Below, one piece after another: positions 34,353-45,104 of a stretch of DNA of 64,000 nucleotides. Each line of letters begins with the position of its first letter. Within the stretch, counting starts at the first letter, position 1. This stretch comes from Ceratobasidium sp. AG-K (taxonomy: Eukaryota > Basidiomycota > Agaricomycetes > Cantharellales > Ceratobasidiaceae): positions 4,996,571 through 5,060,570 of the forward strand of contig JAWNGF010000003.1 in assembly GCA_037039685.1 (NCBI GenBank), read 5' to 3'. The notes beneath the pieces are model-generated. The model had not been told where the DNA came from. It did no database searches and saw nothing but the letters and a program-made list of their open reading frames with translations. The translations under genes and the position numbers were made by a program.

Positions 34353-35183
34353 GCTGACGATTCGGGAATCGAGTTGATTAGAGGCTAGGTGGTTAATTTG
34401 GGGTGTTGTTCGGTGAGGTGCTGTAATGTTTGGCGGAATCGAGGCTGTGTAGGCGTCATGATGCCGCAGTTGGACGTATCGAGTTTGGGCTCCGTGACTA
34501 CCAAGCTGTGGTTTCCGTAAATAACATAACCGTGGCGTTCTATGTCGAATGTATCACTTGCGTGGGTCGCTGCGCGTGTGATATGCCGTATGTGGTGACG
34601 CTGCCAAAGAGGTTCGAGCGGCGCTGCGAGAATGGGTCAGTTTCAGATGGCCTCTAGTCCTGTGATTTGGGCGCATGTAGTGACCGTTTCGTCACGCATA
34701 ATTTGGACGCGGTTCCAGTCCATTACTACAACCAAGCGATGCTGCGTAACATCCTGCCACGGCTGATGCGCTACCAGCTTGATTCAAGCACAATGGGTAA
34801 ACCAGCCCGTTGGCCACCCTCGGCTTATCCATGTCACAGAATTTCTTTGCTTGGCACAAATTATGTCTATGAATACCGGTCTGCTTGACCCCATGGTCCA
34901 TCATATCAAGGGGCATCGGTAATCCTTGTACCCCCTAAGCATGGGGACTCTGAGATGCACCCCCAAGTCGATTGAGAGTAGTTCACCAAACGTGCGACGG
35001 ACGATGATGCAGAAAGGCTTCCTCCTATAATAGCCTAACGCACAAAAGTCGAACACCTTGGTGTATATTTGTGTGGGACGCACCCCCGTGGGAATATGGC
35101 GTGACATAGCAAGATTGGGATTAACTTTATTGCAAGCTATAAAAAGGAAAATGGAGTGACACCATTGTTACTGGATCGGGAAA
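34353..35183. other. Intergenic, nothing recognised
   Basis: 831 bp between the Nudix stop and the stop of the coiled-coil gene, so it contains two converging 3' regions. Open frames here are short and without motifs. Confidence 0.5.
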
Positions 35184-36115
35184 TCACCCACAAAGGAAGT
35201 CGATCGTGAATCTGCATTGGGAAACCAGGGTTTCAAAAAAAAATAGCATCCAATTTTGGCGTGATGTGCACTTTAGCACGTTTTTATTTGATTCGGCTAC
35301 CAAGGCATTCAACACAGCCGTATGAGACTCTAGTCCCGCCACCTTTGCTTCGGAGCTGGCGAGCGAGGCGGTAAGCGCTTCAACCCGATGCTCGAGCTCG
35401 AGGGACCGGCTAGCCACCTGATTCGTCCGCATACTACCGCCAATCTAGGGTTCGATGTTTCAGTCGCCAAAACACCAACTATACACTCTAGTCGAGTTTG
35501 AGAACGCGCTTACCAGAAAGGTAGTGATGCGCCTCGACACTTCTTCCTTGCACCCTAGCAGGAGGCCATCGATGTCCTTTTGATACGCGAGTTTTGTTGT
35601 ATAATTTTCGCCCTTCATTGCCATCAGCCCTGCCTTTACTCGGTTCAAGCCGCTATGAAGAACCGGTCAGCACAAGAGGCTCTGTGACGGTTGCGTCCAT
35701 TTGTTTTTTGTGCCACTTACTCAACGAGCGACTGAAGTTCCACCAGTCCTGAATCAACCAAATCCCCAAACAAGGCGCCCGAATCTTCAGCAGTTTGATC
35801 TGTGGTCCTGGGTGGCTCGATAGATGCCAATACTCCTGCTATGTTGTCAATATGTACTTGGGTGCTGTCGTCGTTCCTCGCGGGCGCCTGAAATATGTTG
35901 GGCTAAGTCTCATCAACCTGCAACTCGCTTTCAGACGTATTCATGGGGCATACCTTGAGAGCCATGGTCATGTCGTGCACCACCTTGGCAGAGGCTTGCA
36001 TTCCTGGGATGTTGACGAGTCCCACAACTGAACCTGCCACGAGTTCCGCGGCTGCGGAGATTCGCGAGCGGCGATGAAGCGGGTTAGAAGCGGTTGCGAG
36101 TTGTGGATTCGTCAT
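35184..36115 (-). CDS. Small coiled-coil protein of unknown function (242 aa)
   Basis: Four exons (36115-35954, 35887-35721, 35652-35514, 35444-35184) with GT...AG borders join in frame to 729 nt. Residues 18-54 form a Gly/Ala-rich helix (AAELVAGSVVGLVNIPGMQ, then SAKVVHDMTMALK). A middle part follows (VHIDNIAGVLASIE; FGDLVDSGLVELQSLVE). The last exon has a heptad coiled coil (LELEHRVEALTASLASSEAK). The last 20 residues (from a nine-T tract near 35245) are hydrophobic and Cys/Phe-rich and could be a frameshifted tail. The helical N-terminus recalls N-terminal regions of fungal NLR-type proteins, but that is only an impression and no NACHT or repeat domain follows. Confidence 0.65.
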
Positions 36116-36451
36116 ATTCGCGAAATACGTGTTTTAGTTGGTACACGGGTGTATACGAAGGGGGGGGGGTAACCGGTGACAGTGGGAAGGAGACCAGGAA
36201 GTGGTTGCGGCCTGTGCAATGCACAACGAGACGCTCATCACTCTGACATGTCAGGTTGCGCATATAGCCAGCCTATAATAGCCAGAGTGTTTGATCTCCT
36301 ACGTATAATCCGATTGCGACAGAGCATCATAGCGAAATGTGGATTCCCCAGTGCGCGTCTGCTCGAATATAAACAGTCTATTGCGCCAAAGTAGGTGGTG
36401 GTCACATTGAAGTATGAAGGCTAGGTCAAGCAGTCACGTGACTTACAAGTG
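36116..36451. other. Intergenic, upstream of the coiled-coil gene
   Basis: Presumed promoter of the minus-strand gene, with a G-rich run near 36161-36169. It also holds one copy of a 16-bp direct repeat (TCACGTGACTTACAAG, 36434-36449) whose other copy is at 38116-38131, on the far side of the palindrome and MITE. Confidence 0.5.
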
Positions 36452-37755
36452 TGTAAAGATGGTGACAGCGATCGGCCACCACCTAACCTTCAGAAGCTGA
36501 TGGAAATAAAGTTTGAAGGGCAGAATCGCCAGTAAAAGGCAAATTTCTCACCACTCGAGGCGAAATTTGGGAATTTTCGTTAGACAAAACGTTCAAAAAT
36601 GCTTGTAAAACACGCCTATGTGGTAATTTCTGGTTAAAGTATCCTTGACGAGTCTGCGCACTCGAAATACCCACGGGATCAGAGATTTGCACGTGACTAA
36701 AAGCGGTTGCCGAAGTTGCGGCCAGGCAAGAAATCGCATTGCAATGCGTATATTAACTCATCAGTGGAGCCTGGGGTCCTTGAGGCTTTGAATATGGCAA
36801 TTATATAGGAGGACAATCATTATATACAATTTGCTGCCTGTGCACATAGTCGGGTGTGGTATGATCATATCGGACGTGGGCTGGGTTTTGACAGTGGCCC
36901 CGAAACTCTTTGGTTACCCATTAAATTGCCTGCAAACCGCTTTTCTTGCCCCAATAGGCGTTCACAAAGTGCTGCGCTTGTGCCGCGGATATGATTATCC
37001 AAATTAGTCTCGATAACGTGTTTATCATCTTGCTAAACTAACTTTCGCATGGATTCAATTGCACCTAGCATGTACTTCGTCATTACTGATGGCTTGTTGG
37101 TGAGGGGCGTCTCTCAATATTTCCTCCTCGCATACCCCCAGTACTGTATTGCTCAATCAGGTGCATGAGTTTAGCGAGATGATAAACACGTTATCGAGAC
37201 TAATTTGGATAATCATATCCGCGGCACAAGCGCAGCACTTTGTGAACGCCTATTGGGGCAAGAAAAGCGGTTTGCAGGCAATTTAATGGGTAACCAAAGA
37301 GTTTCGGGGCCACTGTCAAAACCCAGCCCACGTCCGATATGATCATACCACACCCGACTATGTGCACAGGCAGCAAATTGTATATAATGATTGTCCTCCT
37401 ATATAATTGCCATATTCAAAGCCTCAAGGACCCCAGGCTCCACTGATGAGTTAATATACGCATTGCAATGCGATTTCTTGCCTGGCCGCAACTTCGGCAA
37501 CCGCTTTTAGTCACGTGCAAATCTCTGATCCCGTGGGTATTTCGAGTGCGCAGACTCGTCAAGGATACTTTAACCAGAAATTACCACATAGGCGTGTTTT
37601 ACAAGCATTTTTGAACGTTTTGTCTAACGAAAATTCCCAAATTTCGCCTCGAGTGGTGAGAAATTTGCCTTTTACTGGCGATTCTGCCCTTCAAACTTTA
37701 TTTCCATCAGCTTCTGAAGGTTAGGTGGTGGCCGATCGCTGTCACCATCTTTACA
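36452..37755. repeat. 588-bp near-perfect inverted repeat around a 128-bp spacer
   Basis: Left arm 36452-37039 and right arm 37168-37755 are reverse complements with no gaps; the only mismatch I found is four codon-lengths from the spacer (T at 37031 against C-equivalent near 37176). The spacer 37040-37167 is unique. Each arm contains the same 69-codon open frame (37515-37724 and its mirror), but it lacks an ATG and is not called a gene. No target duplication is evident. A foldback or long-TIR element, a palindromic duplication or an assembly artefact are all possible. Confidence 0.92.
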
Positions 37756-38006
37756 ACCAATATTGTCAATTGTGGGTCAGTGACCCAGCTTGACCCGGTT
37801 TCCGGGGTCTTGCACTTGCTCGTACCTCATTATCTGACTGAAAAACAGCTCAACTAGTGTTAATTTCTTGCTCCCTTAGAAGGGATTTGAGCTACTATAA
37901 GAAGTTTCAGTGCTGAAAACCCAGCTACGGACAAGATACAGGTAGCGGTTGGACCCCGGAAACCGGGTCAAGCTGGGGTCACTGGCTCACAATTGACAAC
38001 ACTAGT
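37756..38006. mobile_element. MITE-like element with terminal inverted repeats
   Basis: About 250 bp with inverted ends: left TTGTCAATTGTGGGTCAGTG (37763 on) through CTTGACCCGGTTTCCGGGGTC to 37809, and its complement at 37952-37999 with a few differences. With transition mismatches the inverted ends extend to 37756 and 38006. The interior (Ser-less, AT-rich) has no coding capacity. No clear target duplication was found, so the superfamily is unassigned. Its left end abuts the right arm of the 588-bp inverted repeat exactly at 37755/37756. Confidence 0.75.
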
Positions 38007-39497
38007 GAACGATACATATTTGCAGTAACCAGCCACATGAACGCCTGGTCAAACCGCTGGGGACACAAGTCCAGAGGCCGGTTGAATACAACAAAGATAC
38101 GTAGGGCAGGGTGTATCACGTGACTTACAAGCCATAGTTTCTCTTTCATCTGGCGCTGCTGGCAAACGTATGCTCAAAGTTCGCAGGGGTATGCTGTAAC
38201 TACTCCAATAAGCTAAAGAGTCTCGTCAGTCAAAGTGGTATTGGCCATTCCATCTGGTTCAATGGTGGGTCTGCTGTGCCAGGAAACAGGTGTGACGCTC
38301 GTGTTTTCGTAGGGTGTGGGCTGGGGTGGGTACGTAGCACCAACTGTATGTTGTAGATGGCAATGTAGGACACTTGCAATGTTCTGGTTGCACACACCTC
38401 CCCGACATACACAGCCTCAAAGCACGAATATATTGAATGTTACTCGCCCTTCGCTCTTGTATGAAAGACTTAGAACAAAGCTCAATTCAAGTTACACATG
38501 AATATGATATTGACACCATCCTACATACAGCCATGTGTTGATAATACCAAAGATAACTCACCACATCTCTTCGTCGAGTTTATTCAAATGCAACACTATT
38601 CGGCGATATGCGAGCCTGCGAAACATTGCTCTGTTATTAGTACTTTCCTATCATACGAAAAAGCGAATGCGAGGGAATCAGAGAGATAGGGTAAAAATGG
38701 TGTTCACAGGGTATAAAACTTCAAGCAGAAATCTCAATGTGTTACATCTTCGAAAGTAAAAGAGGTATTTGAAAGACGAAAGCTCACCATTTCGATCGAG
38801 AATGGAGGGGAAATTACTCAGTCATCGACCACCGGATAGCTTGGTTCTGCGTTGCTAGCAAAGGCTCAGCAGACACCCTGGAAGTACATCGACCCGAGCC
38901 AATCCCTTAGTTGTCTGGAAGGTAACTCTGGCAGTGGTAAAGCGCAGCAGCATACTGTGAGTAAATTTCTATGGAGTGAATATTAGTGACCTTCGAATGA
39001 TGCGGGGATGAACGAGGAAAGGATCAGAATGAAAAGCAAATTTTCCATGTGTCTCACTCGGAGACATGTCAATATAACTAGGATTTAGGAAACGATTGAC
39101 ATCATGCGCAAAAGGTGAGGAATGGGAGTAATAGCCAAACAACCCACCGTGAACTCTTCGATTCTTGTCTGTTGGTGGTGGTTGGCTGAAAATTTGCGTG
39201 TAAGAGCTGCAAGGAAGATCAGGGCCATCAGATCGGGTGCACTGATACACGCCGGGCGCCTGCGGATCGGCCTTTATTCCTCCCCGTGACTAAGCACGAG
39301 CGTTTTCTGTAAATTGGCGCACTAATTCTGAGACGTGAGTAATTATCAATGGAGAAACGAGAGGCATGGAAATAATCCCAATAGGTCCCACCAAAGCGAG
39401 GTGCCACTGGAAGCCCACGTGCGTGAGTCTCAAAGCGCTCGGTTCACGTGACCGCGTTGACGTGCAAGCAAGATCTACTTGCACCCACCATCTTGTC
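38007..39497. other. Intergenic, no confident gene
   Basis: About 1.5 kb upstream of the Timeless gene. Two minus-strand frames look mildly coding-like: 38213-38395 (TPYENTSVTPVSWHSRP) and 38969-39250 (GGLFGYYSHSSPFAHDVN). I could not link them with splice sites to a start codon, so they may be remnants or shadows. The last 100 bp hold CACGTG-containing sequence (39425-39450) close to the Timeless start. Confidence 0.4.
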
Positions 39498-42400
39498 ATG
39501 TCTTCGGATGAAGGCTCAGACATTGTAGACGTGTCTTCTTCTGAGAGCGAATCCCCTGAAAACGAGCAGCATGGCCCTTCCGAGGAACAAACCAGGCGTG
39601 ACATTCTCTCTCCTATTATCTACTCGACTGTCGCCGCACTTGGAGGAGTAGAAACAGATTCACAAACTGGGGTTACACGTTATGTGCTCGGAGATGACTG
39701 TCTTGGATGTCTACGTGATCTGAAGAAACTTTGGAGAAAAGACGACACGGATGATGAACGAACTGTTGCGCGTGTATTTTGGGAAACAAGAGTTCTCGTA
39801 AATGATTTAGTGCCTATCCTGATCGAAACAGGAGGGGGCATCGTTGGCGATAAACGAGCAATAGCGTGCGGTGAGTCAATCCGTTTATGTTTTCAAGCCT
39901 AATCTCTTATTAGTTGTTATTCATAGCGGATGTGATTGCGGCCATGACCTGGCCAATCGATATCGCCGAAGAGCTAAAAGAGCTCGATGAGCAGCACGAC
40001 GAGAAAACCGATTATGCGACACTTGTACTTGCACAATTGCACTATAAGGAAGCGCTTGCTCGTCCAGAAGTTCTCAAGGCACTACAAAACGTCATGATGC
40101 CGTGCATTGCCAAGGATAAAAGGTGCAGAGACTGCTACAAGTTTCCATGCGTACACCAATGACCTTGCCTTTAGATCCCGGACAGAACGGGACAGTCAAA
40201 TCATCTCCTTGGTGTTGTACATATTTCGAAACCTGCTTCTGTTGAAAGACCCACCTCGCACGTCGTCCTCTTTATCGTCATCCGCCACCTCCCTCTCCTC
40301 GCTCCAGTCCCGCCTACTCACCTCGCTCCGTTCGACTGGCCTACTTGAACTCTTCCTCACGTGCACTTCTAACGCGGACACTCCTGAATTTTCCGAGTTT
40401 CGCGCGGTCTTACTGGAGATAATGTATCTCATCGTTCGAGGTGTTGGCGTTCGGGATGTGGCGAGGGTGAGAGAAAAGGCTAAGGCCGCAAAAACCGCGG
40501 GAGGGAGTGGGATGTTGGGTGACGGCGAGGATGAGCAGCTCAAGGCACTTTTGGACCAAGAGAAACGACAGAAGCAAATGACTAAACGAGGCGCACCAAC
40601 GCGCCACAGCCGATTTGGTACTACCATCACTCTCAAAACAGTACGTGGCTATCATAATGATCTATTTCGTGCTGCTGATGGGTTTGTATCAGGACAAGGA
40701 TAAATACGTACTTCACCGCCAGGAGGCCATTTCTGCTGACCCGTCTCAAATGATCGATATGGTCAAGAAGAAACGCGCGAAGAAGACGGTCCGTGCTGAC
40801 GAAGTGGGTGTATTCAACCCCCTTAGTTCAGAAGCGCTCGGGGCACTCGCCACATTTGCTGGAAAGTTTGTTGAATCATGTTTCAATAGTGAGTTTGGCA
40901 TAACTTGGTCACATCATGGAATTAATATGAATCTCGCTACAGCTTTTATGTCTGCGGTGTTGAAGGATATCAAATCAGAACGCCCGAAATACACTGAAAA
41001 GGACAACCTTCGCTTACTGTTTTTGACTAAATGGGTCCTCGAGTTCTTCCTTCTCGTACGGGAACAACAGGAGAAAGATAGTAAACAGCGTGGTTTGTTT
41101 ACTAATCGCCAAGGTATGAATTTCAATACGTCGTCGGTTCATTGCTAATGTGAGTCAAGAGGTGTGGCCATTTGGGTATGTCAGTGAGGTGGTCGAGCAT
41201 GGATGGGCACCTTGGGTCCTGAGACGGATGCGCGCTGCAGTTGAAGAAAAGGTACATTCCTACCACAACATACATATTTTATACTTACGCGCCAGAAAAT
41301 AGCCCAAGCTGTGGGTAGAGCTCCATGCTGGGATGGACTGTCTCACTCAAATGGTGAGCCTTCTGTGGTCCAACAACTATATCGCATGTATTCATTTCTT
41401 GAAGCTCAATCTTATCATGCTCATGGCGCAAGATCCGGACGAAAGTATTCAGGAAGCGGCAGAAACGTTACAACACCAGCTGTATTACAACGGCGAGGCC
41501 CTTGATGTCGCACTTGAAGGACTGAGAGGATACAAGGACCAAAGTATAGCGTAAGCTCATTCAAGCGCCTATTTATGCGTGCGCAATGACTCACAAGAGT
41601 TCGTGTTGTTAGCTACCTCGACTCGGCCGTACACCTCGCATATGTCCTACTACGAATGCTCGAAAAGTGGGCGACCTCGCAGGGTGAAATTTACGTCCGC
41701 AAGCGCAAAAAGAAGGCCCGAGTCAAGAAAGGTAAGTGTTGTTCGCTCATCACGCATATATACTATAACGTCTAATGGCCTACAGCCAAAGGCGTGACCG
41801 AAGAAGAAGGGATTGTTGATGTTGAAAGCGACGAGGATCCGGATAAGGAACAGGCTGCCGCGGATGATTTGGTGCAGGAGCAAATGTTCGTTTTTGAGAA
41901 ATACGAGGCTGTGAGTATCAGGCTTGCTTGCGCAACGATATATTGGATTTAACGGAATATTTCGCTAGAAATTCGCCCAAGAGGACATTGCACATGCGTG
42001 CTTGGTGTATTTGGCACGCTGGCGGGAGTACACCTCGCCCGAACAAATGAGAAGGGTAGTCGGTCTGCTGCACCGACAGGCTGTCAAAGCCAAAGCGGAG
42101 GGATTTTTCTTCAAGGTATACCCCACAATACCCGTACCTGTCAATATCTGACGGTCTAACTATATGACAGGTTTCAACTCTCTCACTCTTCCAGTCGATC
42201 CTCAAAGTCCAATCCTCGCTTCCCAAAGATCAACCATATAAAGACTTGGTCCAGCTAATTAACTTTATCCTACGCAAGTTTTTCAAAGAAGCAAAGGAAC
42301 ACCCGTTACTCCTGGTCGAGGTAAGTAGTCTATTCTAGCGGCCCGGTTTCAAACTCTCATTGTACAACACACCATGCGTCTTGACACGCTCTTCTTTGCC

Positions 42401-43877
42401 TCACCACAACCACACTCTGTGACGTGACACAGGCTTTCTACCCCAAGAACCGTGGACAATGGAAAGCCTACTCGAGCTACGAACCCGAGGTCAAGGCGAA
42501 ATCAAAGCCGACCGGAACCGGAGACGTGAATGTCAAGAAAGGATTCAAGACGACCGAACAAATCGGTATCGCTGTCGCCTGCTTGGTAGATGAGGATCAC
42601 AAATCCCTGGTTGATTGGGTCGTTGATGTGAGTTGCCAATCGACGTTGATCCATCTGCTAAGTTGGGTATATGCAGATCTTGAAACGTGTCGCGAGGCAG
42701 AGGCAGGATATTGTCGAGTCTACGGACATTACTGAGGATCCTCCGAGTGACGAGGACGAGGAAGCTGCTGCTGCTCGACAGGCAGCTTTGGCGAAGAAGG
42801 TGCCGTCCAAGGATGCGTTGGACAAGTTTGAGGATTACCGTGGGTCTTGTTCTCATTCGCACTCAAACCATATTCTAATCGAGTACAGGCATTCCATATG
42901 TCGACCCCGATCACGCCGACGCTGCAACCTCAAATAAATATCTCAAGCTCCTCATGCGACTAGTGGGGTTTACTTCTGAAGATGATGGTAGGTTTAATCG
43001 CATACGGAAATTGGGTGTACTTATGCCCTCCTCAGACGCCCTCGAAATCGAATGGCACGTCCCCAAAGCACTCTTGCCATCCGAACTTCAAACCTCTCAA
43101 AACGTAATCGAGCAATACCTAGCCGAGCCGATCGACCTGCAAGGCAAAAAGGCCAAGGAACACCTCTCGACCAAACGTACGAGACGCCGACGAGCCGAGC
43201 CCGAGTCCTCGGAAGAATCCAGCGGCGGACTCTCGGATTCTGGCGAGGACGACTTTCTTCCCAACGACGATGCCTCCAAGGAGAAGCGAGCTGCTCGCAA
43301 GGCTGACCGGGAAGCGAGGCGCGCGGCCAAGCGTCTTCGGAGAGAGGAACGGACGTCCAAGAAGCGGGAACGCAAGAAGAAGGAAGTTCAAGTGTACAAG
43401 TCGGCCGAGATTATCGAGGACTCGGACTTGGGAGACGACGAAGAGTTCTTTGCGAAGGAGAGGGAGTTGATGAACAAGGCCAACCAGGCTGGACAGGGCG
43501 TGTATGCTTCGGCGACTATGCTTGGCCATGGGACGAAGAAGAAGGCCAAGGAGGGTGGTAAAGGGAGGAAGGGGAAGAGGTCGAAGGAAGTACCTCAGGC
43601 TGGGGACGCTGCGCAGGAAGATAGTGCACCGGAGGAGGCCGAGCCAGCACCCGCACCTCGACCCCGACCGAGGCCGAAACTCAAGCAACCGAGTCCAAAG
43701 AGTGAGGAAGAGGAAGAGGCTGCTCAGTCTGACGAGGAGCCTGAGGAGCTAGCCAAACCCAAGGCTAGGTCGCGACCTCGTCCACGAATTCCAGTGGAGA
43801 GCGATGAGGAGGAAGAAGTTCCACATCCAGCGAATAAGCCTGTTGTCGCGTCGAATGTATCTGACGAGGAGGATTAG
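39498..43877 (+). CDS. swi1: Timeless/Swi1/Tof1 replication fork protection protein
   Basis: ATG 39498 (MSSDEGSDIVDVSSSESES) to TAG 43875-43877, with more than ten short introns. The N-terminal Timeless domain is clear: YVLGDDCLGCLRDLKKLWR, then VARVFWETRVLVNDLVPIL, IAAMTWPIDIAEELK, and IISLVLYIFRNLLLLKDPP. RHSRFGTTITLKT follows, then EALGALATFAGKFVESCFN. The middle carries FFKVSTLSLFQSILKVQSS-like helices and AFYPKNRGQWKAYSSYEP. The C-terminus is low-complexity, acidic and Lys-rich (SSGGLSDSGEDDF; repeated PRPRPR), as in the family. It stabilises stalled forks with Swi3/Csm3 and supports checkpoint signalling in the nucleus. Confidence 0.92.
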
Positions 43878-44125
43878 TATTTGTGCATGGACGTTGTAGT
43901 TACCTTGGTCGTTAACTTATGTCGCTGAAACCAGCTTTATTCACCTCACGGAGCTCTCATGCAGCCGAACACCTTGAATTCCATCTCACCTCCGAACGCG
44001 TTCAGTGGGAATAATGTTGTTGAAGCAAGCAAGTTCATACAACCCAGTGGGTTTTTGGGAATGTGGAAAGTCGACTACATATGAACGGACGGGGCATGAC
44101 ATGGCACAAAAACCGATGAATACAG
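43878..44125. other. Short convergent 3' interval
   Basis: 248 bp between the stops of the Timeless gene (+) and the eL34 gene (-). It holds both 3' untranslated regions, and nothing else was seen. Confidence 0.5.
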
Positions 44126-44572
44126 TTACTTGCGAGGCGCCGCCTTTTCCTGAGACTTGATCACCTTCTTGACGATCTTGGCCTCCTCAATCAAGAACGC
44201 ACGGAGGATGCTAATCGGGATAAATTAGCATAAACTCACGATATATGAATGAGACGCACCGTTGCTTGACACAGTCACCACACCTGCTGCCACCATATGC
44301 CCGTCGCACAGTCTTTTGGCGCTTGGAGATGGTCGCGTATTGGCGAGGACGGAGGGCGGGAACCTACAAACACAACTTAGGAATATCTCAGCATATAACA
44401 CATAAACACTCACACCGGGCAGGGCAACGCCGCAATCACCGCACTTGGGGGCAGTCGCAAGCTTCTTCAAGTGCTGGTAGACAAGCTTTCCACCAGGAGT
44501 CTTGACGACTCTCCTGCGGTTCGACTTGGTGTTGTAGGGAGTGCGCTTGCGGATGGTGACGCGTTGGGCCAT
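44126..44572 (-). CDS. RPL34: 60S ribosomal protein eL34
   Basis: ATG 44572 (MAQRVTIRKRTPYNTKSN) to TAA 44126-44128 in three exons. Exon 1 holds RRRVVKTPGGKLVYQHLKK and the zinc-type pair PKCGDCG. Exon 2 gives PALRPRQYATISKRQKTV and RRAYGGSRCGDCVKQR with the second CxxC pair. Exon 3 encodes ILRAFLIEEAKIVKKVIK and ends AAPRK. Length (about 120 aa) and both CxxC pairs fit the family. It is a structural protein of the large ribosomal subunit. It is divergent from the caspase gene. Confidence 0.96.
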
Positions 44573-45104
44573 TGCTAAGTATTAATTTGGTGAATTCAAG
44601 CTCGACGTCGCCGAAGCATATGCTCTACACACCGAATTAGTCTTGAGGTCGAGTGTCGGATCGGAGGTAAATTAGTTTGCACCCGGCGCTGTTCCGAAAA
44701 TTGGTACTGTATAGTTACACTTGTGGCTGCATGTCCTGTTGCCTTCTTTGAGCTTTTCACCGCCACATTCTTCGATCCCTGTCTTTTGGTCCTGTGTAAT
44801 GCACTCCGTAGTCAATGGAATAGGAACACTGTTCGGCCTTCGGATTCGATTGCTTTGCAGCACGACGTCTCTTGCTATGGGCTCCCGGCTGTGTTCTAGC
44901 GTTCTCAGCACCCCTCCCTAAACGCTACTGGCTGATCAAGTGCTTCGGATGAGTGTTGGAGATAGACGCTTCAACTTGACTCACTCTAAGCCCTTCTTTG
45001 AGCAACGATCGGCCCAAGCCCTATGGCTCTTCCTATAAGACACCCGACATACCCGTCGGGGCTGGCACTGCTCTTCCTACCAGCAGACACGACCCCGCAT
45101 AACT
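44573..45104. promoter_or_regulatory. Divergent intergenic: eL34 and caspase-like gene 1
   Basis: 532 bp between divergent start codons. A pyrimidine-rich stretch (about 44735-44775) lies in the middle. Near the caspase side is CCTATAAGACACC (45032-45044), a TATA-like element about 70 bp before the ATG at 45105. Confidence 0.5.

Noticed and set aside
36483..37724. Identical 69-codon ORFs in both palindrome arms
   Set aside because: The frame starts with GTG, has no ATG or known domain, and is simply duplicated because the arms are identical.
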